Below are positions 22,743 through 31,377 of a stretch of 32,056 nt of DNA, in pieces; the first letter of the stretch is position 1; the number at the start of each line of letters is the position of its first letter. The translations under genes and the position numbers were made by a program. The notes under the pieces were generated by a model. The model saw only the letters and a list, made by a program, of their open reading frames with translations. It did no database searches and was not told where the DNA came from. The DNA is from Alphaproteobacteria bacterium (lineage in GTDB: Bacteria > Pseudomonadota > Alphaproteobacteria > MPNO01 > VGEU01). The DNA lies in the NCBI GenBank assembly GCA_016869145.1, contig VGEU01000029.1, positions 1-32,056 on the forward strand. Direction: 5' to 3'.

Positions 22743-24620
22743 ATGGCCGACCGACCGCGACCGACCGCGCCCGCGCTCGCGCGCCTGCTTGAGGAGGCCG
22801 TCGCCCATCATCGCCGCGGCCGGATCGGCGAGGCGGAGCGGCTCTATCGCCGCGTGCTCGATGCCGATCCAAGCCAGCCCGACGCACTCCATCTCCTCGG
22901 CGTCGTCGCCCAGCAGGCCGGCCGCCCCGCTGATGCCGAAAGCCTTATCGGGCGCGCGATCGCGATCGATGCGCGCGTGCCGCTCTACCACAACAATCTC
23001 GGCGTCGCGCTCCGCACCCAAGGACGCCACGCAGAGGCGATTGCGCATTACCGGCGCGCGGTTGCGCTCGACCCCCGCTACGGCGAGGCGCTGGTCAATC
23101 TCGGCAACGCGCTCGATGCGACCGGCGCATCCGAGGACGCGCTCGTCGCCTACCGGCGCGCCTTGGCCATCGATGCGGAGAGCGCGGCGGCGCGCACCGG
23201 CGCCGGCCAAATGCTGGTGAAACTCGGCCGGGCCGCGGAGTCGATCCCGCATTTCCGCGCCGCCGCCGCCGCCGAGCCCACATCGGCGCGCGTCCATCAC
23301 AATCTCGCCAACGCGCTGATCCAGGCCGGCGACCTCGACGAGGCGATCGCCGCGCTCGAGCGTGCCGTCGCGCTCGATCCCGATCTCGTCGATGCGCGCC
23401 GCCATCTCGGCCTTCTGCTCCGCGAACGCGACCGGCCGGCGGACGCCGAGCGCCACCTCCGCGCCGCGATCGACGCCGCGCCCGATGACGTCGCCGCGCT
23501 CCATGCGCTCGCGCTCTGCTGCAAGGACCTCGATCGGCCGGACGAGGCCGAAGCGCTCCTCGCCGCGGCGATCGCTGCCGCGCCTGCGGATGCGATGCTC
23601 CATGGCGACCGCGCCAATGTCCTCAAGGAGCTCGGCCGCGCGGCAGAGGCGTGGCAGGAGTTCGATGCCGCCCTCGCGCTCCGGCCCGACCTCGACAGTG
23701 CGCGGGCGAACCGCGCGCTCATGCGGCTCGCCGCCGGTGATTTCGCCGCCGGCTGGGCCGACTATCTCGCGCGCGCGACGGTGCGCGACAAGCGGGTCAC
23801 GCTCGCGCGCGCCCCGCTCGGCGCCGATCTCGGCGGCCAGCGCCTTCTCGTGCTCCGCGACCAGGGCCTCGGCGACGAGATCTTCTTTCTTCGCTTCGTC
23901 GCGACGCTCAAGGAACGCGGCGCCTGGATCGCCTATCGCGCCGATCCGAAGATCGCTCCCCTTCTCGCCGGCCTCCCGTTCATCGACCGGCTGGTCGGCG
24001 CGGACGAGACGCCGGAGGCGATCGATGCCGTGCTCTCGATCGGCGATCTGCCGGCACTTCTCGGCCATGCCGCGTCGGCCGATGTGCCGCCCTCGATCCG
24101 GCTCGCGCCCGATCCGGAACGGCTCGCGCGCGCGCGCGCGCAGATCGCCGCGCTCGGGCCCGGCCCGGCGATCGGCGTCACCTGGCGCGCCGGAATCCAG
24201 CGGCGCAACCGATTGTCCAAGATCGGCCCGCGCGAAGGCATCGCCGCCGCGCTCGCGACGACGGAGGCAAACGTCGTTGTCCTTCAGCGCGCGCCGGGCG
24301 AGGGCGAGCTCGCCGCATTCGCGGCGGGGCTCGGGCGGCCGGTCCTCGACCTAACCGCCCTCAACGACGACCTCGCCGACATGCTCGCCGCCCTCGCCGT
24401 AATCGACGACTATGTCGCGGTGAGCAACACCAACGTCCATCTTCGCGCCGCACTCGGCCGCGCGAGCCGCGTGCTGGTGCCGCATCCGGCGGAATATCGC
24501 TGGATGGATGCGGGCGCGACCTCGCCGTGGTTTCCCGACTGCGCGCTCTATCGCGAGACGGTCGATCGCGGCTGGTGGCCCGCGCTCGATCGGCTGTCGG
24601 CCGATCTCCGGCGCGGCTGA
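22743..24620 (+). CDS. TPR-repeat protein with C-terminal glycosyltransferase-like domain, copy 1
   Basis: A 625-residue protein. Residues 10-360 are about ten tetratricopeptide repeats (recurring A-IAHYRRAVALDP-type helices). Residues 365-625 form a GT-B-like domain of the GT9/GT41-related kind, with RDQGLGDEIFFLRF (372-385), GVTWRAG, SNTNVH (561-566) and YRWMDAG..SPWFP near the end. TPR arms normally select a protein acceptor; the architecture resembles FlmG of Caulobacter, which glycosylates flagellin. First of three tandem paralogues, separated from the next by 6 bases. The start lacks a strong ribosome binding site, so translation may be coupled to the TPP subunit gene. The donor sugar and target are unknown. 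Confidence 0.87.
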   Translation: MADRPRPTAPALARLLEEAVAHHRRGRIGEAERLYRRVLDADPSQPDALHLLGVVAQQAGRPADAESLIGRAIAIDARVPLYHNNLGVALRTQGRHAEAIAHYRRAVALDPRYGEALVNLGNALDATGASEDALVAYRRALAIDAESAAARTGAGQMLVKLGRAAESIPHFRAAAAAEPTSARVHHNLANALIQAGDLDEAIAALERAVALDPDLVDARRHLGLLLRERDRPADAERHLRAAIDAAPDDVAALHALALCCKDLDRPDEAEALLAAAIAAAPADAMLHGDRANVLKELGRAAEAWQEFDAALALRPDLDSARANRALMRLAAGDFAAGWADYLARATVRDKRVTLARAPLGADLGGQRLLVLRDQGLGDEIFFLRFVATLKERGAWIAYRADPKIAPLLAGLPFIDRLVGADETPEAIDAVLSIGDLPALLGHAASADVPPSIRLAPDPERLARARAQIAALGPGPAIGVTWRAGIQRRNRLSKIGPREGIAAALATTEANVVVLQRAPGEGELAAFAAGLGRPVLDLTALNDDLADMLAALAVIDDYVAVSNTNVHLRAALGRASRVLVPHPAEYRWMDAGATSPWFPDCALYRETVDRGWWPALDRLSADLRRG

Positions 24621-24626
24621 GGATCG

Positions 24627-26591
24627 ATGCGCGCGACAATAGAGACCGCGGCGCAGGCGTTCGGCGCCGGACGCCTCGACGAGGCGGAGGCCGATTGCCG
24701 GCAGATACTCCTGGTCGAGCCCGAGAACGGCGATGCCCTCCACCTCCTCGGTCTAGTCGCATTGCACAGGGGTCGGACCGGGGAGGCCGTCGACACGCTT
24801 CGCCGCGCCGTCGGGCGCCTCGGGCGCGACGCACGGCTCCGCGCCAATCTCGGCACCGCGCTCCTCGAGCATGGCGACACCGAGGGCGCGATCGGCGCGT
24901 TTCGGCGCGCGCTCGATCTCGACATCCGGCTCCCCGACGCGCTCTACGGCCTCGGCAGCGCGTTGGCTCGGGCCGGACAGGCGGTCAAAGCCGTGCCGTG
25001 GTTCGAGCGTCTCGTCGCCCTGCAGCCCGACCACGCGCCCGCGCTGAACGGCCTCGGCCTCGTGCGCGCCGCATCCGGCGATCCGACGGGCGCGATCGAG
25101 GCGTTCCGCCGCGCGCGCGCCGCGGCGCCGCGTTTCGCGCCGGCCTCGTACAATCTCGCCCTCGCGCTCCGCTGTGAGGGCCGTCTCGACGAGGCGATCG
25201 CCGTCCTCGTGCCGCTCGTCGAGGCCCTGCCGGACGAACCGCGCGCCCGCGCGCTTCTCGCCGCGACACTCGGCGACGTCGAGCGTCTCGACGAGGCCGA
25301 GCGTCATCTCGAAGCCGCGCTCCGCAACGCGCCGGCGCTCCCCGAAGCGCTCGTCGCCGCGGCCGAGATTGCCCGCCGTCGCGGTGCTTTCGATCGCGCC
25401 GCGACCTATTGCGAGAGCGCGCTCGCGACCGCGCCCGATCACATCCCGGCGCTCGTCAATCTCGGCAACGCACGCGTCGCGCTCGGCCGGCCGGCGGCGG
25501 CGCTGGCGCCTCTCCGCCGCGTGGCCGCGCTCGAGCCGCGATCGGCCGATCACCACGCCAACCTCGCCCGCGCGCTCCGTGCCGCGACCGAGAACGATGC
25601 GGCGATCGCGGCTGCCGATGCGGCACTCGCGCTCGATCCCGGCCACACCGATGCCCGCTTCTGCCGCGCGCTCGCCCTCCTCCTCGCGGGACGCTACGGC
25701 GAGGGCTTTCGCGACTACCGCGCGCGCGGCGCGATCGGGGCGGCGGCCGCACGCTTCCACCGCGACGTGCTGCCGGACCGGCTCGACGGTCGGAGGCTTC
25801 GCATCGAGCGCGACCAGGGCCTCGGCGACGAGATCTTTTTCCTCCGCTTCGTGCCCGCGCTCCGCGCGCGCGGCGCGCATGTCACCTATCGTGGCGACCC
25901 GCGGCTCGTGCCGATGCTCGCGCGGAGCGGCATCGCCGATGCGGTCGTCGCAGCCGACGCGCCCGACACCAGCGCGCCCGACGCTGGCGCCGAGCTCCTC
26001 CTCGCGGTCGGCGATCTCCCATTCCTCCTCGGCATGACCGACGCCGACGCGCCGCCACCCTCGATCGCGCTCGCGCCGCTCGCCGCGGCGGTCGAGGCGA
26101 TGCGCGAACGGCTCGCCGCGGCCGGTCCGCCGCCCTATGTCGGTCTCACCTGGCGCGCCGGCACGCCCGATAGAGAGGCGACACTCTACAAGGAGGTCCC
26201 GCGCGATGCGCTCGCACGCGCGCTCTCGGCGACGACCGCGACGCTGATCGCGCTCCAGCGTTTGCCGGCACCGGGCGACATCGACGCGCTCGCCGCCGCG
26301 GTCGGCCGGCCCGTTCACGACTTCTCCGCCGTCAACGATGATCTCGAGGCGATGCTCGCGCTCGTCGGCCTCCTCGACCGCTATGTCGCGGTGAGCAACA
26401 CGAACGTGCATCTCCGCGCCGCCCGCGGACGTTCGTCCTACGTCCTGTTGCCGAGCCCGCCCGAATTCCGCTGGATGGCGAGGGGCGAGGAGAGCCCCTG
26501 GTTTCCCGGCACCCGCCTCTTCCGCCAGACGGCGGACGGCGACTGGTCGACCGCGATGGCCGCACTCGCGGGCGCGCCGATGGCCGATTAA
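24627..26591 (+). CDS. TPR-repeat protein with C-terminal glycosyltransferase-like domain, copy 2
   Basis: A 654-residue paralogue with TPR repeats over about residues 5-370 and the same C-terminal domain: RDQGLGDEIFFLRF (395-408), GLTWRAG, SNTNVH (590-595) and EFRWMARGEESPWFPGTRLFRQ-like ending. GAGG overlaps the previous stop and serves ATG 24627, only 6 bases after copy 1. The repeat region differs from copy 1 much more than the catalytic domain does, as expected if each copy recognises a different acceptor protein. Cytoplasmic: no signal peptide or membrane segment is seen. A role in protein or surface-polysaccharide glycosylation is inferred from family only. Confidence 0.87.
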   Translation: MRATIETAAQAFGAGRLDEAEADCRQILLVEPENGDALHLLGLVALHRGRTGEAVDTLRRAVGRLGRDARLRANLGTALLEHGDTEGAIGAFRRALDLDIRLPDALYGLGSALARAGQAVKAVPWFERLVALQPDHAPALNGLGLVRAASGDPTGAIEAFRRARAAAPRFAPASYNLALALRCEGRLDEAIAVLVPLVEALPDEPRARALLAATLGDVERLDEAERHLEAALRNAPALPEALVAAAEIARRRGAFDRAATYCESALATAPDHIPALVNLGNARVALGRPAAALAPLRRVAALEPRSADHHANLARALRAATENDAAIAAADAALALDPGHTDARFCRALALLLAGRYGEGFRDYRARGAIGAAAARFHRDVLPDRLDGRRLRIERDQGLGDEIFFLRFVPALRARGAHVTYRGDPRLVPMLARSGIADAVVAADAPDTSAPDAGAELLLAVGDLPFLLGMTDADAPPPSIALAPLAAAVEAMRERLAAAGPPPYVGLTWRAGTPDREATLYKEVPRDALARALSATTATLIALQRLPAPGDIDALAAAVGRPVHDFSAVNDDLEAMLALVGLLDRYVAVSNTNVHLRAARGRSSYVLLPSPPEFRWMARGEESPWFPGTRLFRQTADGDWSTAMAALAGAPMAD

Positions 26592-26639
26592 CAACTCGTA
26601 ATCATCGCAAGACCTATGCTGCCCGCCTGTCGAGGACGG

Positions 26640-28568
26640 ATGGTCGGCGTGGTGACACGGAAGGGCCGCTGGAACCGGAATGCCGAGCGCGCGCCGACGG
26701 TCGATGCGCTGATTGCGCGCGCCGTGGCCGCGCTCCGCGCCGGCGATCCGGTGACGGCGGCCGATCTCGCGGCCGATGCGCACGTGCTCGTGCCCGACGA
26801 CCCACACGTGCTCGAGCTCCGCGGCGTCGCGGCGCTCAACCAGGGTCGCGTCGCGGAGGCGATCCGCTGGCTCTCCGCCGCGCGATGGGTCGATCGAGAC
26901 AATGCCGGCGTCGAGACCAATCTCGGCATCGCCTATTTCGCCGCCGGCCGCCTCGACGAGGCCGAGGCGATGCTCGTCGCCGCGACCGCGCGCGGGCCCG
27001 ATCTCGCCACCGCCCACCGCACGCTCGGACAGGTGCTCGCGGAGCGCGGACGACCGGCCGAGGCGGCCTCTGCGTTCCGCGCGGCGATCGCGCTCGCTCC
27101 CGACGACGCCGAGGCATGGCACGGCCTCGGCCTCGCGCTCGACGATGGGGGCGACCGCGACGGAGCCGAGGCGGCCTTGCGCAGGTCCGTCGCGCTCGCA
27201 CCCGAGTGCATCGCGGCGTTGAACGACCTCGCGACCCTTCTGCATCGGGCCGCGGGCGCGGCCGAGAGCGTCGCCCTTTTCGAGCGCGCCCGTCGGCTTT
27301 CGCCGCTCGATGCGGCAGCCCAGAACGTCTACGGCGCGGCGCTGTTCGATTGCGGACGGCCGGCCGACGCCGAGCGCGCCTTCCGCCTCGCGATCGCCAA
27401 GCGGCCCGATCTCGCCGATGCCTGGATCAATCTCGGCAACACGCTCTGCGCGCTCGACCGCCCGCTCCAGGCGGTCGCCTGCTACGATCGCGCGCACGCC
27501 GTCGACGCGGTCGATGTTTCACTCTGGATCAATCGCGGTCACGCCAACAAGCAGGCGGACCGGCTCGACGACGCCGCCGACGACTATTCGCGCGCGATCG
27601 CGCAGGCTCCCATTCACGACAAGGCGCGTTTCGCGCGCGCGCTCCTCGATCTCGCGCGTGGGCGCTTCGACCGCGGATGGCAAGGCTATGCCGCGCGCGA
27701 GAGCATGCGCCGCCACCGCGCCGGCGCGCATCAACGCCCATTGCCCGACGATCTGTCCCGGCGCCGCATCCTGATCCGCCACGATCAGGGCCTCGGCGAC
27801 GAGCTCTTCTTTCTCCGCTTCGTCGCGCGCCTGCGTGCGCGTGGTGCGCACGTGACCTATTGGCCGGATCCTCGGCTCGCCGCGATGCTAACGCGGGCGG
27901 GCATCGCCAATAGGATCGCCGACGATGGCGCCGGTGCGTTCGACTACCGGCTGTCGGTCGGCGATCTGCCGCTCGCGCTCGCCATGGCGTCGGTCGACGA
28001 CATCCCGCCCGCGTTCCCGATCCCGCCGGAGGCCGCGTGCGACCGCGCGGTCGCGGACCGGCTGGACGCCGCCGGACCCCCCTTGCGCATCGGTGTCGCC
28101 TGGCGCGCCGGAACCGAGGCGCGCGGCAGACTCCTCCACAAGGCGGTCCCGCTCGAGGCGCTGGCGCACGCGCTCGCCGATCTGCCCGCGACCATGGTGA
28201 TCCTGCAGCGCGACCCCGATCCGGCGGAGATCGTGCGTTTCGCGGCCCTCGTCGGACGCCCGGTGCTCGATCTCTCCGGGCTCAATGCCGATCTCGAGGC
28301 GATGCTCGCCCTGGTCGGCCGGCTCGATGCGCTGGTCGGCGTCAGCAACACCAACGTCCACTTCCGCGTCGCGCGGGGCCGCCCGTGCCACGTCCTCGTG
28401 CCGCGGCCACCCGAGTTCCGCTGGATGGCCGCGGGGCGCGAAAGCCCGTGGTTTCCCGGCTCGCCGGTCTATCGCCAGGCGCTCGACGGGAGCTGGGACG
28501 CGGCTCTCGCCGCCCTCCGCGACGATCTGGCGGCCGCGCTCGGCGCTCGCGACTCTGGACAAGGATGA
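26640..28568 (+). CDS. TPR-repeat protein with C-terminal glycosyltransferase-like domain, copy 3
   Basis: A 642-residue third paralogue. TPR repeats span about residues 20-360, then HDQGLGDELFFLRF (381-394), GVAWRAG, SNTNVH (569-574) and EFRWMAAGRESPWFPG. It differs from copies 1 and 2 in having VGVSNTNVHFRVARG, and is the most diverged at this site. ATG 26640 is preferred over the in-frame ATG 26616 because GAGGA lies directly upstream of it. The 48-base gap before it is AT-rich relative to neighbours and begins TTAACA, a conceivable -35 for an internal promoter. It is followed after 39 bases by a small GT-A glycosyltransferase. Confidence 0.87.
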   Translation: MVGVVTRKGRWNRNAERAPTVDALIARAVAALRAGDPVTAADLAADAHVLVPDDPHVLELRGVAALNQGRVAEAIRWLSAARWVDRDNAGVETNLGIAYFAAGRLDEAEAMLVAATARGPDLATAHRTLGQVLAERGRPAEAASAFRAAIALAPDDAEAWHGLGLALDDGGDRDGAEAALRRSVALAPECIAALNDLATLLHRAAGAAESVALFERARRLSPLDAAAQNVYGAALFDCGRPADAERAFRLAIAKRPDLADAWINLGNTLCALDRPLQAVACYDRAHAVDAVDVSLWINRGHANKQADRLDDAADDYSRAIAQAPIHDKARFARALLDLARGRFDRGWQGYAARESMRRHRAGAHQRPLPDDLSRRRILIRHDQGLGDELFFLRFVARLRARGAHVTYWPDPRLAAMLTRAGIANRIADDGAGAFDYRLSVGDLPLALAMASVDDIPPAFPIPPEAACDRAVADRLDAAGPPLRIGVAWRAGTEARGRLLHKAVPLEALAHALADLPATMVILQRDPDPAEIVRFAALVGRPVLDLSGLNADLEAMLALVGRLDALVGVSNTNVHFRVARGRPCHVLVPRPPEFRWMAAGRESPWFPGSPVYRQALDGSWDAALAALRDDLAAALGARDSGQG

Positions 28569-28607
28569 GGGCCTTCGGGCACAAACGGCCGGTCTTCGGA
28601 TGATGCG

Positions 28608-29318
28608 ATGAGCGCCGCCCCGTTTCCCGTCTATGTCGGCTGGGACAGCCGCGAGGAGATCGCCTACGAGGTGTGCCGCTTCTCGATCGAGCGGCGCGCG
28701 ACGGTGCCGGTCGCCGTCGTTCCGTTGAACCAGGCGGCGCTCCGCGCGCGCGGGCTCTATGACCGCCCGGTCGACCCGCTCGCCTCGACTGAGTTCACCT
28801 ACACCCGCTTCCTGGTGCCCGCGCTCGCGGGCTATAGCGGCTGGGCGATCTACTGCGACTGCGACTTTCTGTGGCTCGCCGATATCGGATCGCTGATCGC
28901 CTGCGTCGACGACCGCTATGCCGTGATGTGCGTCCACCACGACCACCGCCCGTCCGAGCACATCAAGATGGACGGGCGACAGCAGACGCTCTATCCGCGC
29001 AAGAACTGGTCGAGCCTGGTCCTCTATAATTGCGGCCACCCGGCGAACCGCGCGCTCACCGTCGCGGTCGCCAACCGAGAGACGGGCTCGTTCCTGCACC
29101 GCTTCCAATGGCTCGACGATGCGCAGATCGGCGCCGTGCCCGAGACCTGGAACTGGCTCGAGGGCTGGTCGACACCGCCGGCCGACGGCCCGCCCAACGT
29201 GGTACACTACACCCGAGGCGGGCCGTGGTTTCCCGAGTGGATGGACGTGACCTACGGCGCGCTCTGGATCGAGGAACGCCGGGCGCTCGAGGCGGCCATG
29301 GCGCGAGGTGCGAGATGA
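28608..29318 (+). CDS. Putative GT-A-fold glycosyltransferase (DxD)
   Basis: A 236-residue protein with the look of a small nucleotide-sugar-dependent glycosyltransferase: N-terminal VYVGWDSREEIAY, then STEFTYTRFLVP, and IYCDCDFLWLADI with D84-x-D86 as the likely metal/nucleotide-sugar site. VVHYTRGGPWFPEW near the end resembles acceptor-side loops of GT8-like enzymes. No signal peptide or membrane anchor. It stands directly after the three TPR-glycosyltransferases and overlaps the next gene by 4 bases (ATGA), so it probably works in the same glycosylation process. The exact CAZy family is uncertain from sequence reading alone. Confidence 0.75.
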   Translation: MSAAPFPVYVGWDSREEIAYEVCRFSIERRATVPVAVVPLNQAALRARGLYDRPVDPLASTEFTYTRFLVPALAGYSGWAIYCDCDFLWLADIGSLIACVDDRYAVMCVHHDHRPSEHIKMDGRQQTLYPRKNWSSLVLYNCGHPANRALTVAVANRETGSFLHRFQWLDDAQIGAVPETWNWLEGWSTPPADGPPNVVHYTRGGPWFPEWMDVTYGALWIEERRALEAAMARGAR

Positions 29319-30025
29319 GCCTTCCCGTCGTTGGCATCACGCTCGACTGGGAGCCCGCCGGGGGGTACTCGAAGCTCCCCTGGTACGCGCTCCGCGAGAA
29401 CTACGCCGCCATGGTCGCGGCGGCGGGTGGACTTCCGGTCCTCCTCCCGCACGAGCCGGAACGCGCGGCCGACTATCTCGCGACCATCGACGCGCTGATC
29501 ATCACCGGCGGCGCGTTCGACGTCGATCCGGCGCTGTTCGGCGCCGCGGCGCGCCATCCGACGGTCTCGACCAAGGACCGGCGCACCGCATTCGAGTTCG
29601 CGATCACGCGGGGCGCCATCGAGCGCGACATGCCGGTCCTCGGCATCTGCGGCGGCGAACAGCTTCTCAACGTCGTCCTCGGCGGCACGCTCATTCAGCA
29701 CATCCCGGACGAGATTCCGGGCGCGCTCGCGCACGAGCAGCCGAACCCGAGGACCGAACCCGGCCACAGCGTCGCCGTCGCCGCCGGCACGCTCCTCCAC
29801 CGCGTCACGGGGCGGGCGGAGATGCACATCAATAGCGCCCATCACCAGGCCGTCCGCGACGTCCCGGCCGGCGTCGTGGTCAATGCGGTCGCGCCCGACG
29901 GGGTCATCGAAGGGATCGAGGCGACCGGCCGGCGGTTCGTGATCGGCGTGCAGTGGCACCCCGAATACGCGATCGATCCCGGCGACCGCAAGCTGTTCAC
30001 GGCGCTGACCGCCGCCGCGCGCTGA
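29315..30025 (+). CDS. Class I glutamine amidotransferase-like hydrolase (gamma-glutamyl-GABA hydrolase, PuuD family)
   Basis: A 236-residue peptidase C26 protein; the family releases GABA from gamma-glutamyl-GABA in putrescine breakdown or hydrolyses other gamma-glutamyl amides. The catalytic triad is C112 (LGICGGEQLLN), H215 and E217 (GVQWHPE). ITGGAFDVDPALFG and INSAHHQAV are further hallmarks. ATG 29315 overlaps the glycosyltransferase stop in ATGA. No other putrescine-pathway gene is near, so the substrate may be different. The following pseudouridine synthase gene starts 13 bases downstream. Its tie to the glycosyltransferase genes through overlapping codons is unusual and may be only transcriptional. 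Confidence 0.88.
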   Translation: MSLPVVGITLDWEPAGGYSKLPWYALRENYAAMVAAAGGLPVLLPHEPERAADYLATIDALIITGGAFDVDPALFGAAARHPTVSTKDRRTAFEFAITRGAIERDMPVLGICGGEQLLNVVLGGTLIQHIPDEIPGALAHEQPNPRTEPGHSVAVAAGTLLHRVTGRAEMHINSAHHQAVRDVPAGVVVNAVAPDGVIEGIEATGRRFVIGVQWHPEYAIDPGDRKLFTALTAAAR

Positions 30026-30038
30026 GGGGCGCGGGCGC

Positions 30039-30833
30039 GTGAGCGAGGAACCGGCCGAGCGCGGCGAACGGGTCGCCAAGCTGATCGCCCGCGCGGGTCT
30101 CTGCTCGCGCCGCGAGGCCGAGCAGTGGATCGCCGACGGCCGCGTCGCGGTCGCCGGCAAGCGGATCGCAACGCCCGCGGCCCTCGTCGCCGATCCCGCC
30201 ACCATCCGCGTCGACGGCAAGCCGCTCGCGCTCGCCGAGCGGCCGCGGCTCTGGCGCTACCACAAGCCGCGCGGGCTGATCTGCACCCACCGCGATCCCG
30301 CGGGCCGCCCGACCGTGTTCGACCGCCTGCCGCCGGACCTGCCGCGTGTCGTCTCGATCGGCCGGCTCGATCTCGCGTCCGAGGGGCTCCTCCTCCTCAC
30401 CAATGACGGCGCCCTCGCGCGCAAGCTCGAGCATCCGGCCAATGGCTGGGTACGGCGCTATCGCGTGCGGGCGTTCGGCGCGATCGACGATGCTGCGATC
30501 GCGGCACTCGGTGCCGGCATCACGGTCGAGGGCGTGCGCTACGGCCCGATCCGCCTCGCGATCGACCGCCGCCAGGGCGACAACATTTGGCTGACCGTCT
30601 CGCTCGCCGAGGGCAAGAACCGCGAGGTCCGGCGTGCGCTCGATCATGTCGGGCTCACGGTGAACCGACTGATCCGCCTCGCCTACGGCCCGTTCCAGCT
30701 CGGCCAGCTCCCGAAGAATGCGGTCGCCGAGGTCCCGGGCAAGGTCCTCGCCGAGCAGCTCGGCGCGCCGCGGCCCGCACCTTTGCGCCCGCGCCCGTCG
30801 CGCGGCCACGCCGATGCGCATCGTCGGCGGTAG
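30039..30833 (+). CDS. rluB: 23S rRNA pseudouridine synthase, RluB/RsuA family
   Basis: A 264-residue pseudouridine synthase. An N-terminal S4 RNA-binding domain (residues 10-60: RVAKLIARAGLCSRREAEQWI) precedes the catalytic domain with D111 in SIGRLDLASEGLLLLTNDG and the RALDHVGLTVNRLIRLAYGPF segment. RluB modifies U2605 of 23S rRNA; RluE/RluF/RsuA-type specificity cannot be excluded. Start is GTG 30039 with GAGGGG nine bases upstream. The Arg/Pro-rich C-terminal tail overlaps rsmD by 20 bases in another frame, the usual neighbour of this gene in alphaproteobacteria. Confidence 0.88.
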   Translation: MSEEPAERGERVAKLIARAGLCSRREAEQWIADGRVAVAGKRIATPAALVADPATIRVDGKPLALAERPRLWRYHKPRGLICTHRDPAGRPTVFDRLPPDLPRVVSIGRLDLASEGLLLLTNDGALARKLEHPANGWVRRYRVRAFGAIDDAAIAALGAGITVEGVRYGPIRLAIDRRQGDNIWLTVSLAEGKNREVRRALDHVGLTVNRLIRLAYGPFQLGQLPKNAVAEVPGKVLAEQLGAPRPAPLRPRPSRGHADAHRRR

Positions 30834-31377
30834 GCTCCGGGGCCGCGCGATCGCGGCGCCTGCGGGCGCCGGGATCCGACCGACCGCCGACCGCGTGCGC
30901 GAGGCGGTGTTCAACATCCTGACGCATGGTGCGCTCGACCGACCGCTCGAGGCGCTCGTCGTGCTCGACGGCTTCGCCGGCACCGGCGCGATCGGGCTCG
31001 AGGCGATCTCGCGCGGCGCGGCGCGCGTCATCCTGATGGAACACGATCGCAACGCGCTCGCGCTCTGCCGCGCCAACGCGCGGAAGCTCGGCGCCGACGG
31101 GGTCGAGATCATCGCCGGCGACTGCACGCATCCGCCGCGGGCGCGCGCGGCCGCCGATCTCGTGTTCCTCGACCCGCCTTATCGTAGCGGCCTCGGCCCG
31201 GCCGCGATCACCGCGCTCGCGCGCGCGGGCTGGATTGCCGACGGCGCGCTCGTCGTCGTCGAGCTGTCGGCCGCCGAACCGTTCAAGCCACCGCCCAGAT
31301 TCGCGATCGGCGACGAGCGCCGCTATGGCGCCGCCCGCATCGTGTTCCTGAAGGGAAAGGGCGCGGCGGACGCCTAG
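30814..31377 (+). CDS. rsmD: 16S rRNA (guanine(966)-N2)-methyltransferase RsmD
   Basis: A 187-residue SAM-dependent methyltransferase acting on G966 of 16S rRNA in the assembling small subunit. Hallmarks are the N-terminal [13 protein letters not shown], the [15 protein letters not shown] stretch, SAM-binding [13 protein letters not shown] (52-64) and catalytic DPPY (120-123). ATG 30814 lies inside the end of the pseudouridine synthase gene (20-base overlap) and fixes the family's usual start. Its TAG stop shares the palindrome CTAG (31374-31377) with the stop of the convergent mutL, so the two coding regions overlap by four bases. Confidence 0.95.
   Translation: MRIVGGRLRGRAIAAPAGAGIRPTADRVREAVFNILTHGALDRPLEALVVLDGFAGTGAIGLEAISRGAARVILMEHDRNALALCRANARKLGADGVEIIAGDCTHPPRARAAADLVFLDPPYRSGLGPAAITALARAGWIADGALVVVELSAAEPFKPPPRFAIGDERRYGAARIVFLKGKGAADA

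Noticed and set aside
26588-26616. TTAACA followed 17 bases later by GACCTA as an internal promoter before TPR copy 3
   Set aside because: The -10 matches poorly and the -35 overlaps the stop codon of copy 2; kept only as a remark.
24753-27497. A 914-codon open frame on the minus strand across the TPR-glycosyltransferase genes
   Set aside because: Antisense to two well-supported genes; its composition is the Arg/Gly/Glu-rich pattern of a third-position shadow in high-GC DNA, with no recognisable motif.
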